Source: Virgibacillus chiguensis
GTDB taxonomy: Bacteria; Bacillota; Bacilli; Bacillales; Amphibacillaceae
Length of the DNA: 62,809 nucleotides
Assembly: GCF_900129865.1 (NCBI RefSeq)
Contig: NZ_FQXD01000019.1
Location: 1 to 62,809 of the forward strand
Reading direction: 5' to 3'
The notes under the pieces were generated by a model. The model saw nothing but the letters and a program-made list of their open reading frames with translations, made no database searches and was not told the DNA's origin. A program made the position numbers and the translations under genes. This document shows, piece by piece, positions 18,822-28,303 of this stretch; positions within the stretch are counted from its first letter, which is position 1, and the number at the start of each line of letters is the position of its first letter.

Positions 18822-20618
18822 CTAGCTATCTCTGTGCTGATCTAAAAAGTCAAGCATACGTTGATACACTTTCATTTCGTTCTCTTTTTTAGAAAAGCCA
18901 TGTCCTTCATCTTCAAGTACAAGATAGTCAACATCACGACCTTTTTCCTTCAATTTAGCGACAATTTGGTCCGATTCTGCTTTTACGACTCGAGGATCTT
19001 TCGCACCTTGGATGACGAGCATTGGCTTTGTCATACCTTCTAAGTACGTAACAGGGGAATCCGTAATGAATCGTTCTTTATCTCGTTCTGGATCGCCAAG
19101 CCAACGATCCATCATTGGTTTCCAATGCGGAGGCACCGAGTTTACAAACGTAAATAAGTCAGACGGTCCAAAAATATCTACAACAGCTTTAAAGTACTCA
19201 GGATGGCGACCATGCAATAGTAGCGCCATATAACCACCGTAGCTTCCACCAACTAAAAATAATTTTTCTTTCGTAGTAATGTCGTTATCAAATAACCACT
19301 TTATTCCTTCCAAACAATCAAGACGCGGTCCTTCTCCCCAGTCTTGTTCGACCATTTTTACAAATGACGCTCCGTATCCAGTACTTCCTCGGAAATTAGG
19401 GGCAAATATCGAATAACCACGATTTAGCAATGCTTGAAACATGGAACGGAATTCTTTTCGTTCTGCCGCTTGCGGTCCACCATGCGGCCAAAAAATAGTA
19501 TAGCCATTATCATAGTGGGCGTGAGCTTTAAATAATAATGCTTCGATTTCCATTCCATCATAGGACCGGTACGTCACAACCTCAGGCACAACCATTTCCT
19601 CACTGGCAACACCGAGAACACGATTATTCGTTAGCATCGTCCAATTTCCATCTTCGTATGTGTACCGATAAATATTCGCCGGTGATGTCGCCGTTCTACC
19701 TAACACATAAAGATTGCCTGACTTCGCTACTACCAATTGATCGATCGTGTCCGTTGGCGCATCTATCGTAAGCAGCTTTTTTTCTGTAAGATCATATTGA
19801 TATAGCTTATCCGTCACCCCTTTTTCTGTTACGAAATAAAAGCATTGTTTTTCCTTGTTCCATTTTAGGAAATTAACACTTTCTTCTTCAACGGCTATAA
19901 CTTTAGCAAATGTTCTGCTATTCACATCGAACTTGGCTAAATACGTATATTCATCCTCATAATCCGTTAAAAAGAAAATCGTCGTTTCGTCTACAAATAC
20001 TGGATCCATGACAACATGCACGTTCTCCGTGTCAGGAGTTAACGGGATCTGTTCTGTGCCCACTTTTACAAATCCTATAACATATGTGTTGGCATACGTC
20101 TGTGTAAAAACAAACGCCTTTTCTTCTTCAGAAACAGCTTCTAAAAAAGTTGGGCCTACTTCGCCCACATGAAGCAAAGTATCTTTTCCCTCCTGCAAAT
20201 GGCGAACACGCGTATTTAAAAACGATGCATTTCCTTCCGATGTCATATAATAAATACGCTCACCGTCATCACTCAAGTGCGCAAAAAAGTACTTTTCTTC
20301 CGAGTCTCCAGTAACAAGCGGCTGTGGCAGCCCTCCTTCTGATGGTATAGCATAAATGTGATGATTTTCATCACCATCCTGATCAAACCCTGCTAACACA
20401 TAACGATTTTCCGGATCACATTTTAGAAAGCTACACGATTCTTCGCGATGAGCAAATAAATATGGGAACGTATTTGGCAAGTCCATTGCCCATACGTTCA
20501 TTTTTCCATTTAAATTGGAGCTGAATAGGACCCTTTTTTCATTAGGAGTTACAGTAAAATTAGTGATGGCAAACGTGCGAAAGAACTGTTCCACAGTAGG
20601 CTTCGGAAATGGTATCAT
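18822..20618 (-). CDS. S9 family prolyl oligopeptidase
   Basis: A 598-residue peptidase of the acylaminoacyl/dipeptidyl type. The N-terminal beta-propeller (about 1-340) gates the active site. The catalytic domain has WPHGGPQAAERKEF, the nucleophile elbow GGSYGGYMAL, IQGAKDPRVVKAES for the Asp, and EDEGHGFSKKEN for the His near residue 575; all triad positions are present. Without a signal peptide it should act on peptides in the cytosol. It is unlike the other S9 enzyme in this window, which lacks a clear GHG His motif. It appears to be a single-gene transcript with its own terminator. Confidence 0.92.
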   Translation of the reverse strand: MIPFPKPTVEQFFRTFAITNFTVTPNEKRVLFSSNLNGKMNVWAMDLPNTFPYLFAHREESCSFLKCDPENRYVLAGFDQDGDENHHIYAIPSEGGLPQPLVTGDSEEKYFFAHLSDDGERIYYMTSEGNASFLNTRVRHLQEGKDTLLHVGEVGPTFLEAVSEEEKAFVFTQTYANTYVIGFVKVGTEQIPLTPDTENVHVVMDPVFVDETTIFFLTDYEDEYTYLAKFDVNSRTFAKVIAVEEESVNFLKWNKEKQCFYFVTEKGVTDKLYQYDLTEKKLLTIDAPTDTIDQLVVAKSGNLYVLGRTATSPANIYRYTYEDGNWTMLTNNRVLGVASEEMVVPEVVTYRSYDGMEIEALLFKAHAHYDNGYTIFWPHGGPQAAERKEFRSMFQALLNRGYSIFAPNFRGSTGYGASFVKMVEQDWGEGPRLDCLEGIKWLFDNDITTKEKLFLVGGSYGGYMALLLHGRHPEYFKAVVDIFGPSDLFTFVNSVPPHWKPMMDRWLGDPERDKERFITDSPVTYLEGMTKPMLVIQGAKDPRVVKAESDQIVAKLKEKGRDVDYLVLEDEGHGFSKKENEMKVYQRMLDFLDQHRDS

Positions 20619-20674
20619 TTTATTTTCTTCCCTTCATTTAAGTTAGACTTAGTAGAATGCAAATGAGAATAAGG

Positions 20675-20745
20675 CTAGAAAACCTTGGCTTAACGCCTTT
20701 CCTTTATGGAGAAAACGGTAGTTTTGCTTATGCTATGTATCTTAG
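20675..20745 (+). repeat. short AT-rich intergenic repeat, copy b
   Basis: Reads AGAAAACCTTGGCTTAACGCC and later GGAGAAAACGGTAGTTTTGC. It lies 57 bp upstream of the S9 peptidase start, antisense to it. Confidence 0.55.
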
Positions 20746-21129
20746 AATCTTCTAATTTTCTGTACCACAAAAGGCCTCCCCTAACTTATGACTTATGAGC
20801 ATGACGTAAAAGCAATTGAAAAGAAATTGCACTTTGAATTATTACATAGTGGAAGCACTTTATTTCCACCTTCATTAATCTATGTCTCTATGATCCTGCT
20901 GAAAATGCTATTATTTTTAGACTAGTTTCAAAATTAATCTATGTCAAGTTTTTATACGTTTCATGTTACAATCCAGGAAGTAAGAAAAGATCGGATGTTC
21001 ACTAACTTTAGCGAAAAACACCATCGTTTGGCATAATAAACTATAAATTCATGTACTCGATACGTTTAAATGTATATTACAATTTAATGAATCTGTATGT
21101 GCTAATTAGAAGGGGACGATTTTAGGGGA

Positions 21130-21234
21130 AGAAATAGAAATGATAACGAGAAAGATAAATTTGATGTAGCATTTATTGGTAGTCCTGCTTTTATGATCGT
21201 ACTAGTAATAGTAGGCAGTATGACCTTTAATTAA
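21130..21234 (+). pseudogene. small membrane peptide frame without a start codon
   Basis: An open frame reading NRNDNEKDKFDVAFIGSPAF, then a short membrane helix MIVLVIVGSMTFN and a stop. An AGAAGGGG site lies just upstream but no standard start codon is in frame. It looks like a small membrane protein gene that has lost its start. Confidence 0.3.
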
Positions 21235-21239
21235 TTTAC

Positions 21240-21391
21240 ATAAACACACTTTTTAGGTAAATCACACGTAATGCCGCCTCGATTCTTTCATCTAACGTAT
21301 GTTTACTTCTTCTTTTAGACATAGAAAATGCCCCCAATATCGTAGTAAAGAGTTTTTATTATTTCTCTGTCTACCATAGTGGGAGCATATC
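21240..21391 (-). mobile_element. IS3-family left-end remnant
   Basis: The minus strand from 21391 carries an IS3-type terminal sequence (TGATATGCTCCCACTATGG), then a leader and the start of OrfA (MSKRRSKHTLDERIEAALRV, ATG at 21322), which ends after a few more residues. The rest of the element is missing. Confidence 0.65.
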
Positions 21392-21481
21392 ATGCAACGG
21401 GATGGGTTTTCTTTAATGATTTATGAACAGGGTTGCAATTTCATACCTGAGTAACGAAATAAAAGACAGTGCCCCTAGTCG

Positions 21482-22141
21482 TTAACCCAATTCCACTTTT
21501 CCATCGCGAATAGTAATGATTCTGTCAGCATAGCCTAAAACGCGCTCATCATGCGTTACCATTACACCCGCTTTATTGCCCTCTTTCACCTCATTAGCGA
21601 GTAGCTTGACGACTTCCTGCCCGCGACTAGAGTCGAGGCTTGCTGTCGGCTCGTCTGCCAATATAAGCTGCGGATTATTCACTAATGCTCTAGCAATAGC
21701 TACTCGCTGCCTTTCCCCACCAGAAAGATCATTCGGATAATGATGAATACGGTGCTCTAAACCAAGATGAGCAAGTATGTCTGTTTTTTGCTGCTTCGAT
21801 TTATGAGCAAGGACAGACATAACATTTAATTGATCCTTCACTTTTAAATATGGAAGTAAATGAGCGGCTTGAAAAATAAACCCGATTTTTTCCAACCTGC
21901 GCTTCGTTACTTCTTTCTTAGATAGCGTTACAATATTTTCCCCATCCAGTAAAACTTTGCCGCTAGTAGGTGATAATAATGCGCCTGCAATAGATAACAG
22001 CGTACTTTTTCCTGATCCTGAAGGACCAACGACTGCTACAAATTCTCCAGCCTGCACTTGTAAAGAAGCATCATTTAAAGCAACATACTCTTTTGGTCCA
22101 TCTTGATATACTTTATGGACATGCTCTAATACTAACGTCAT
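21482..22141 (-). CDS. hrtA: ABC transporter ATP-binding protein, HrtA-like
   Basis: A 219-residue ATPase of the MacB/LolD class with Walker A GPSGSGKST near residue 39, signature LSGGERQRVAIARAL near 138, Walker B LILADEPTA near 158 and the H-loop MVTHD near 195. With the permease just upstream (4-bp overlap) it would form an exporter. The neighbouring permease and two-component genes match the staphylococcal haem-stress set HssRS-HrtAB in sequence pattern, so haem or a related toxic compound is the likely cargo. ATPase role is firm; HrtA identity rests on the cluster. Confidence 0.85.
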   Translation of the reverse strand: MTLVLEHVHKVYQDGPKEYVALNDASLQVQAGEFVAVVGPSGSGKSTLLSIAGALLSPTSGKVLLDGENIVTLSKKEVTKRRLEKIGFIFQAAHLLPYLKVKDQLNVMSVLAHKSKQQKTDILAHLGLEHRIHHYPNDLSGGERQRVAIARALVNNPQLILADEPTASLDSSRGQEVVKLLANEVKEGNKAGVMVTHDERVLGYADRIITIRDGKVELG

Positions 22142-23199
22142 GTTGCCACCCCCTCAATCGCTTCTAGTGGATCAATCTGGATCACTTGATAAAGCGATAC
22201 GACTGCCCCTAACACAGATACCACGATAATAATAATCGCTGGTTGTACAATTGTTGCCATGTTCAAAATAAATGGCATATCAGCTGGGAATAATGCGCCG
22301 ATTCCAAAGCTAATCGCTGTAGCAATCCCTACGCTAACGATAGAAAGAAGAATAACCTGGATGATTAATCCCGAAATTAAATATGTATTATTCGCACCAA
22401 GCGCTTTTAAAACACCGAATTGGTCTCGTTTTTGTAACGTCATTACATAGAAAAACACGGCTAGCACAAACGCAGTAATGACATACAAAAAAATAATCAT
22501 CATGTTAAGGGAAGCTTGTTCTTGTGAATAACTTGGAATACCATGAAGAGCATCCATTTTAGGAATAGTGGAATAAGCACCCTCTGATACTGATTCCCCT
22601 TTTACCGCTACCGCATTCACTTGTTCCAAATCATCGCTTTTAACAAACACAACTGGTGTATGGCTATAACGTTGCTCTGTTGTAAACCCAGCTACGACAT
22701 AGGTCGTTTCCTCACCCAACTGTAATTCATCACCTAATTGAATGCCATCCTGCTTTAGACTTTCATCCGCTAGCACTTCATTTTCTTGCTTAGGAGACCT
22801 CCCTTCCGTTACTTCTGGAATTAACATACCATCACGTTCTGTTGCAAATAACGCTAGGCTAATTTGCTTGTCTCCACCACCGACTGTTGCATTCATCATT
22901 TGGATAGAGAGCGTATTAGCCTCCTGTTCTTGATCATTTATTATTTCCTTTGCTTTTTGCATTGGAATAAATGAGCTGCCTAACTCGCCTTCTGCTTCCG
23001 CTTCTAAGACAAGGGAGTCGGCTGCTAAACCTTGAATAGAAGATGCATTATCTGCAGATAAGCCTTCAGCTAAACCAGATACAATAAAAATAAGACTTAC
23101 CGTTAACGTTGTAATTAAGCCGATTAAAATATATTTTGTTTTGGCAAATAAGAGTTCTCTAATGGCCAGAAACATGTTGTTCCCTCCCGTTCTGACCAT
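22138..23199 (-). CDS. hrtB: ABC transporter permease, HrtB-like
   Basis: A 353-residue FtsX/MacB-type permease, the same length as HrtB. It has one N-terminal membrane helix (KYILIGLITTLTVSLIFIVS), a large extracytoplasmic domain, and three C-terminal helices including YVITAFVLAVFFYVMTLQKR and VLKALGANNTYLISGLII. Segments SLNMMIIFLYVITA, FFYVMTLQK and the C-terminal DPLEAIEG closely follow the S. aureus HrtB pattern as I recall it. The first residues MVRTGGNN precede MFLAIRELLF; a start at that second Met (23175) with GGAGGG upstream is likelier. Its ATPase partner overlaps downstream and the sensor kinase lies 39 bp upstream. Confidence 0.85.
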   Translation of the reverse strand: MVRTGGNNMFLAIRELLFAKTKYILIGLITTLTVSLIFIVSGLAEGLSADNASSIQGLAADSLVLEAEAEGELGSSFIPMQKAKEIINDQEQEANTLSIQMMNATVGGGDKQISLALFATERDGMLIPEVTEGRSPKQENEVLADESLKQDGIQLGDELQLGEETTYVVAGFTTEQRYSHTPVVFVKSDDLEQVNAVAVKGESVSEGAYSTIPKMDALHGIPSYSQEQASLNMMIIFLYVITAFVLAVFFYVMTLQKRDQFGVLKALGANNTYLISGLIIQVILLSIVSVGIATAISFGIGALFPADMPFILNMATIVQPAIIIIVVSVLGAVVSLYQVIQIDPLEAIEGVAT

Positions 23200-23238
23200 A
23201 GTATAGCTCCTATATATGAACAGAGGATGAACGAATCG

Positions 23239-24618
23239 TTACACTTGTGGTAGGATGACGACTACCTTCGTCCCTTGACCGAGTTCGCTATCCACCATAA
23301 TTGTCCCCTTGTGCAACTCCACAATCTTCTTGGCAATCGCTAATCCGAGACCCGTACCTCCTTCTTTCCTCGTTCGAGCCTTATCCACTTTATAAAAACG
23401 GTCAAAGATTTGACGCAGATCTTCCTCAGCAATGCCAATCCCAGTATCCGACACCACCACTTGCACGTCCGCTTTTCGCTTTTGTACATGGATGAAAACA
23501 TCTCCGCCATCTGGCGTGTAACGAATCGCATTCGTCAGCACATTCATCCATACTTGATAAAGGAGCTTTGGCTCACCTTTCATCCATGTATCTTGGTTAT
23601 CAAATTGTATCGTGATATGTTTTTGTCTCCATTGCCATTCCAATGTGGATATAATATCTTTCCATTGTTCATTAACATGAAACGTTGTAAATTCCAACTC
23701 CCCCTCCGTTTGGTCTAGCTGGGATAGCGTTAGCAATTGCCTACTTAAAGCAGATAGTCGTTTACTTTCTTTCTCTATAATGGATAAGTAATAACGTCTC
23801 GCATCCTCCGTTAATGCTTCTTCTTGCAGCGCTTGAGAAAATCCTTGAATCGAGGTAAGTGGAGATTGAATTTCATGAGACACACTGGACACAAAAGCTT
23901 GTCTTTTTTCTTCCGTTTGCTGTAGACTCTGACTCATGATGGAAAAGTCTTTGGCTAAACGACCAATTTCATCTTTTCGATGAACAGATAGCTTAATATG
24001 ATAATTTCCGGCGGCTATTTTTCTTGTTGCTGCCTTTAGTAATTGAATTGGTTTCACTATCCATCGTGTACTAAACAAAATAAATAGAAAACTAAGCAAT
24101 AAGATTAAAACAATAAGCACAGCAAAGAAAAGCCGCATTTCTCCAAATTGTTGCGCAGAATTGGGGCGCACAAATAGTGCATATTCCGATCCCTCATTGC
24201 TTTCAATAGAAACACCAATGGTATTTGCCAGCGTATGATCAAAAAAACCTGTTACAAATAAACGCCACGGATAGTTTTTTATCCCATGATAGACTCCGCC
24301 AGCCAATACGTAATCTACAACTTTCTTCGAGGTTTGCTCTTCATCAAAGGGCTTCCCAAAGGATCGATCATTTCCATGCGGATCAGTTACATAAAATGAA
24401 TAACCTAAATCCGTTATTTCGGACAAATAATCATCTAGTGGCTGCTCACTATTTCTATATAAATCAACAATATTAAGCGCAATTTCCGTAACTTTGGCGT
24501 CGTTTTTTGGCTTTAAAACATATTGGTAATATCCATTACTCACAATAAAAGCAATAATAGAACTGGCAATCATAATAACGAAAGTGGTTACTATAATACG
24601 AAAATATAATGTTCGCAT
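23239..24618 (-). CDS. hssS: sensor histidine kinase, HssS-like
   Basis: A 459-residue membrane kinase. TM1 is near residue 8-30, the external sensor spans about 31-160, and TM2 is near 162-185. HAMP is near 185-240, the phospho-acceptor His is in FVSSVSHEIQSPLTSIQGF near 250, and the ATPase has N box NALTNAIRYTPDG, G1 DTGIGIAEEDL and G2 GGTGLGLAIAKK. The sensor segment YHGIKNYPWRLFVTGFFDHT and ALFVRP match S. aureus HssS closely from memory, so haem-related stress is the expected signal. Start and stop overlap the response-regulator gene by one base. Confidence 0.88.
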   Translation of the reverse strand: MRTLYFRIIVTTFVIMIASSIIAFIVSNGYYQYVLKPKNDAKVTEIALNIVDLYRNSEQPLDDYLSEITDLGYSFYVTDPHGNDRSFGKPFDEEQTSKKVVDYVLAGGVYHGIKNYPWRLFVTGFFDHTLANTIGVSIESNEGSEYALFVRPNSAQQFGEMRLFFAVLIVLILLLSFLFILFSTRWIVKPIQLLKAATRKIAAGNYHIKLSVHRKDEIGRLAKDFSIMSQSLQQTEEKRQAFVSSVSHEIQSPLTSIQGFSQALQEEALTEDARRYYLSIIEKESKRLSALSRQLLTLSQLDQTEGELEFTTFHVNEQWKDIISTLEWQWRQKHITIQFDNQDTWMKGEPKLLYQVWMNVLTNAIRYTPDGGDVFIHVQKRKADVQVVVSDTGIGIAEEDLRQIFDRFYKVDKARTRKEGGTGLGLAIAKKIVELHKGTIMVDSELGQGTKVVVILPQV

Positions 24619-25328
24619 TAAGACTGTCCTCCCGCCTTTAGCGTTTCTAGCTTATATCCAACCCCTCGCACCGTTTGGATCGTAAAATCGCTTTGACAAT
24701 GAGAAAACCGTTTCCTTAACCGTTTAATATGTACATCTACTGTACGATCATTTCCTTCATATCCTAACCCCCACACATGCTCAATTAATTGCTCTCTCGT
24801 AAATATTTGATTAGGATAACTAGCTAATTGTGCTAATAGCTCAAACTCTTTTAAAGGCAGAATAATCGTTTTTCCACTTACTTGTACTTCATAATTTTTA
24901 CGATTAATACACATCGTGCCAATTTGAATCTTTTCATCATGGATCATTTGAAATCTCCTGAGCAATGCCTTTAAGCGAAAAAGCACTTCTTTCGGCTCAA
25001 ACGGTTTCACAATATAATCATCTGTTCCAGCACGATAAGCTTTTTCCTTATCTGCAAGCTCTCCTTTTGCCGTCAACATAAGTACTGGAATATTATAAAA
25101 TGTACGCATATGTTTACATAGATCAAATCCGTCCAGCTTAGGCATCATAATGTCGACAATAGCTGCTTGTACATTTGTTTGTTCCATGATGGATAATGCT
25201 TCTTCCCCATCCTCCGCTTCCACCATTTGATAACCTTCCTTTTGTAAATACAATCGTAATAGTTCTCGAATATGCGCATCATCATCTACAACTAATACCG
25301 TAATCAAGTTTTTCACCCCTACCAACAT
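24618..25328 (-). CDS. hssR: response regulator, HssR-like (OmpR/PhoB family)
   Basis: A receiver domain (VLVVDDDAHIRE, phospho-acceptor Asp in VDIMMPKLDGFD, LTAKG, Lys in YIVKPFEP) joined to an OmpR winged helix ending DRTVDVHIKRLRKRF and VRGVGYKLE. The IFTREQLIEHVWGLGYEGNDR stretch is like HssR. The first residues are doubtful: a TTG at 25307 lies 6 bp after an AGGGGTG site and may be the true start. It heads a four-gene run with the kinase and the HrtB/HrtA-like exporter, so it probably activates that exporter. Confidence 0.9.
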   Translation of the reverse strand: MLVGVKNLITVLVVDDDAHIRELLRLYLQKEGYQMVEAEDGEEALSIMEQTNVQAAIVDIMMPKLDGFDLCKHMRTFYNIPVLMLTAKGELADKEKAYRAGTDDYIVKPFEPKEVLFRLKALLRRFQMIHDEKIQIGTMCINRKNYEVQVSGKTIILPLKEFELLAQLASYPNQIFTREQLIEHVWGLGYEGNDRTVDVHIKRLRKRFSHCQSDFTIQTVRGVGYKLETLKAGGQS

Positions 25329-25410
25329 ATATTTTGCATCTAATTCTCCATCTATAACTAAATTGAACCATTTAATTATAGTATAAATAAGCGATGACCT
25401 CAGCCAATGA

Positions 25411-25470
25411 TGAAGAACTTAGCTTTTCGCTAAATTTCACGGTAATAAACATTTTCTTTTTCTATAATCC
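25411..25470 (+). repeat. short AT-rich intergenic repeat, copy j
   Basis: Reads GAAGAACTTAGCTTTTCGCTAA, then TTTTCTTTTTCTATAATCC. It lies about 90 bp upstream of the hssR start. Confidence 0.45.
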
Positions 25471-25475
25471 AGAAA

Positions 25476-25514
25476 AAAAAGCCGAACAATTGCATGATCA
25501 TTGTTCGGCTTTTT
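25476..25514 (-). terminator. rho-independent terminator downstream of glmM
   Basis: Perfect 15-bp inverted repeat (25476-25490 with 25500-25514) around GCCGAACAAT, with T runs on both sides, so it may serve both strands. It separates glmM from the hss operon. Confidence 0.8.
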
Positions 25515-25663
25515 GTATAAAAAATGCTAACCATCGCTATAGCACATCACTTCGATTCCGTGCCTGTTCCTCAACAAACGCTACTCGCAAAGTGTTCTAC
25601 CAAATAGGCTTCGTTTTGCATTCGTTCTCTGCGTTATGTCCTAGCTTTTCTTATACCTTTTTA

Positions 25664-27010
25664 TTATTCATCTCTTCCAAGTAGCTTTTCAATCACATCG
25701 ACAATTCGCTTCACATATAAATCACATTCTTCCTTAGTTGGGGATTCAACCATGACACGAACAAGTGGTTCTGTACCTGAAGGACGAACGAGCACGCGAC
25801 CTTGTGTACCTAGCTCCTGCTCCACCGCATCAATTGCTTGCTTTATGTCTGGATGATGCATTGCTTTATCCTTATCTGTTACACGAACATTTTTTAGTAC
25901 TTGTGGATAAATTTTCATTTCATCGGCAAGTTCTGACAAAGGCTTGCCTGTCTCTTTCATAACATTGACCAATTGTAGTGCGGATAACATTCCATCTCCG
26001 GTTGTATTATAGTCTAGGAAAATAATATGCCCTGACTGTTCTCCACCAAGATTGTAACCGCCTTGGCGCATTTCAGCCATCACGTAACGGTCACCAACTT
26101 TTGTTTTGTCGCTACGCATTCCATTTGCCTCTAATGCTTTATAAAAACCAATATTGCTCATTACTGTAGACACAACGGTACTATGACGAAGCACGCCCTT
26201 TTCATTCATGTACTTCCCACAAATAAACATGATTTGATCGCCGTCAACAAGTTTCCCTCGTTCATCTACAGCAATTAAACGATCACCGTCACCGTCAAAA
26301 GCTAAACCAACATCTGCACCTTTTTCAAGGACAAATTCCTGCAACTTTTCTGGATGAGTCGATCCTACTCCATCATTAATATTTAGTCCATCTGGGGAAG
26401 AACCGATAGAATAGATATCTGCTTCTAAATCAGCGAATAAGTGCGTAGCAAGGGCTGAAGTAGCACCATGTGCACAGTCAAAAGCAATTTTTAATCCATC
26501 AAATTCATTATCAACCGTATCTTTCAAATAAGAAAGATACTTTTGTCCACCTTCAAAATAATCATTAACCGTCCCTACTTCTGCACCAATTGGTCTAGGG
26601 AGTTCATCCTCACCATCCAAAATGGCTTCAATTTCTAATTCCTGATCATCCGTCAATTTAAATCCATCTGGTCCAAAGAATTTAATCCCATTATCTTCTA
26701 CAGGATTATGAGATGCCGAAATCATAACACCTGCTTGTGAACTAGTTGCTTTTGTCAAATAAGCAACTCCTGGCGTGGAAATAACACCTAAACGCATTAC
26801 TTCTGCTCCAATAGATAGCAATCCAGCTACAAGTGCTCCTTCAAGCATATGACCAGATACACGGGTATCGCGTCCTATTACGATTTTGGCACGTGGTGTT
26901 TCTTTCGTTAACACGTAACCTCCAGCTCGTCCAAGCTTAAAAGCTAACTCTGGTGTAAGATCTTTATTTGCCACTCCTCGTACACCATCTGTTCCAAAAT
27001 ATTTTCCCAT
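25664..27010 (-). CDS. glmM: phosphoglucosamine mutase
   Basis: Converts glucosamine-6-phosphate to glucosamine-1-phosphate for UDP-GlcNAc synthesis. The 448-residue protein begins [15 protein letters not shown], has the phosphoserine loop [12 protein letters not shown] near residue 100, the metal-binding DGDGDR near 240, the sugar loop GGEQSGHI near 325 and the phosphate-binding [12 protein letters not shown] near 410. All catalytic motifs are present. It is last in the cdaA-cdaR-glmM operon conserved in Firmicutes, where GlmM also restrains CdaA activity, linking wall synthesis to c-di-AMP. Confidence 0.98.
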   Translation of the reverse strand: MGKYFGTDGVRGVANKDLTPELAFKLGRAGGYVLTKETPRAKIVIGRDTRVSGHMLEGALVAGLLSIGAEVMRLGVISTPGVAYLTKATSSQAGVMISASHNPVEDNGIKFFGPDGFKLTDDQELEIEAILDGEDELPRPIGAEVGTVNDYFEGGQKYLSYLKDTVDNEFDGLKIAFDCAHGATSALATHLFADLEADIYSIGSSPDGLNINDGVGSTHPEKLQEFVLEKGADVGLAFDGDGDRLIAVDERGKLVDGDQIMFICGKYMNEKGVLRHSTVVSTVMSNIGFYKALEANGMRSDKTKVGDRYVMAEMRQGGYNLGGEQSGHIIFLDYNTTGDGMLSALQLVNVMKETGKPLSELADEMKIYPQVLKNVRVTDKDKAMHHPDIKQAIDAVEQELGTQGRVLVRPSGTEPLVRVMVESPTKEECDLYVKRIVDVIEKLLGRDE

Positions 27011-27061
27011 GTAATTTCTCTCCTTTTTATCAATTCCACCAATTCTTAAATAAAAAGCTAA

Positions 27062-28303
27062 TCACGAAGTTTCATTAATTTCTATGGATGCTTGCTCAAA
27101 TTCTGGTTCAACCGACAAGCCATCTGGTGATTCCACATTAATAGAAACGTCATGTGTACCTGGTTCTAAATCTTTAACATCAATAAACACTCGAAAGTCT
27201 TCCCGATTTAACTCTGCTATATCTGATTGTTTTCCTGTAACGGTTAATTTCATCTCTGGATTAGTTGGATCTTTAAATGCCACTTCCAGATCATCTTGTA
27301 ATCCTTCTATTTCAATTGGTACTCCCTCTAACACCTTTGTCTGTTCCAATTCAACAGTAACTTCAACCTTCTTTCCATTAGAAACAGTTGCACCATCAGG
27401 TAATGCTAAGTTTGTTTCTATTGTACCTGATTTCTTAATGTCCGCTAAATCAATTTCCTCCGTAGAAACCTTTTCTAAATCTTTTAGTATACTGCTTCTC
27501 GCAAACACTTCCACTTCATCTACATTAGCAGAAATCGTGGATAATGCATACCCCTTAGGAGGTTCACCAGTTGTCTGGACGCTAACCGGTACTTTTTTAC
27601 TTGGATTAGTAATGTTTGCCGAAATCACGACATTTTCTGGCTCTACATTCACACTCAATTCATTACCTTGACTATCGTATACATTGACTGGAACTTCTCG
27701 ATTATCAATCGCTTCATCTAAGCCACTTACATCGACATAAGCTTTGACAATACCAATTTTTTCAATGACGCTTTTGGCACTCGTAATCGTTACCTTCTGC
27801 GGACTTACTTCAAAATCACCAAGCTCATACCCATCTGCCATTGAATCTGTATTTATAAAGTCAACTTTCACTTGAAATTCTTGAGTTGATTTCTCTTCAA
27901 TCACCACATCTACTCGCTTTGGCTCAATAAATACATCTAGTTTATCAGAAATATCATGTTGAAGCTCTACGGTATGTTCACCAGCCTCTAACCCTTGTAA
28001 ATCTACCCACACATCAAAATTCCGATTACGTAGGGTTGGTTGTAAAACAGCCGCTGACCCTTCTAACGTGACAGAAACAAACTCTGGAACACCACTAACT
28101 ACATACTTTTCACTATCAATATCTATATTAACCGGAACTTCATCCAGAGTTTCTAAATTTTGCGTCTCATCTCCAGCAGGAAATGTGGATTCACCATTAT
28201 TTGGTACGCTATTTTGATCCACCGTTACAAAGATATAAAAGAAAACGGCAAACGCTAATGAAACGACACGGACAAACCACTTACTTCGAAACCAACTATC
28301 CAT
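27062..28303 (-). CDS. cdaR: CdaA regulator with YbbR domains
   Basis: A 413-residue protein with one N-terminal membrane helix (WFVRVVSLAFAVFFYIFVTV) and four YbbR repeats outside the cell, each built of short strands such as VSVTLEGSAAVLQ and VSVQTTGEPPKGYA. In Bacillus CdaR binds CdaA and modulates its cyclase activity. The gene overlaps the end of cdaA by 8 bp and lies 51 bp before glmM, so the three form one transcript. Length is close to that of a shorter CdaR. Confidence 0.95.
   Translation of the reverse strand: MDSWFRSKWFVRVVSLAFAVFFYIFVTVDQNSVPNNGESTFPAGDETQNLETLDEVPVNIDIDSEKYVVSGVPEFVSVTLEGSAAVLQPTLRNRNFDVWVDLQGLEAGEHTVELQHDISDKLDVFIEPKRVDVVIEEKSTQEFQVKVDFINTDSMADGYELGDFEVSPQKVTITSAKSVIEKIGIVKAYVDVSGLDEAIDNREVPVNVYDSQGNELSVNVEPENVVISANITNPSKKVPVSVQTTGEPPKGYALSTISANVDEVEVFARSSILKDLEKVSTEEIDLADIKKSGTIETNLALPDGATVSNGKKVEVTVELEQTKVLEGVPIEIEGLQDDLEVAFKDPTNPEMKLTVTGKQSDIAELNREDFRVFIDVKDLEPGTHDVSINVESPDGLSVEPEFEQASIEINETS

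Noticed and set aside
27084-27671. Ser/Thr-rich 195-aa plus-strand frame
   Set aside because: It lies fully inside cdaR on the opposite strand, has no ribosome site and its low-complexity composition comes from antisense codons.
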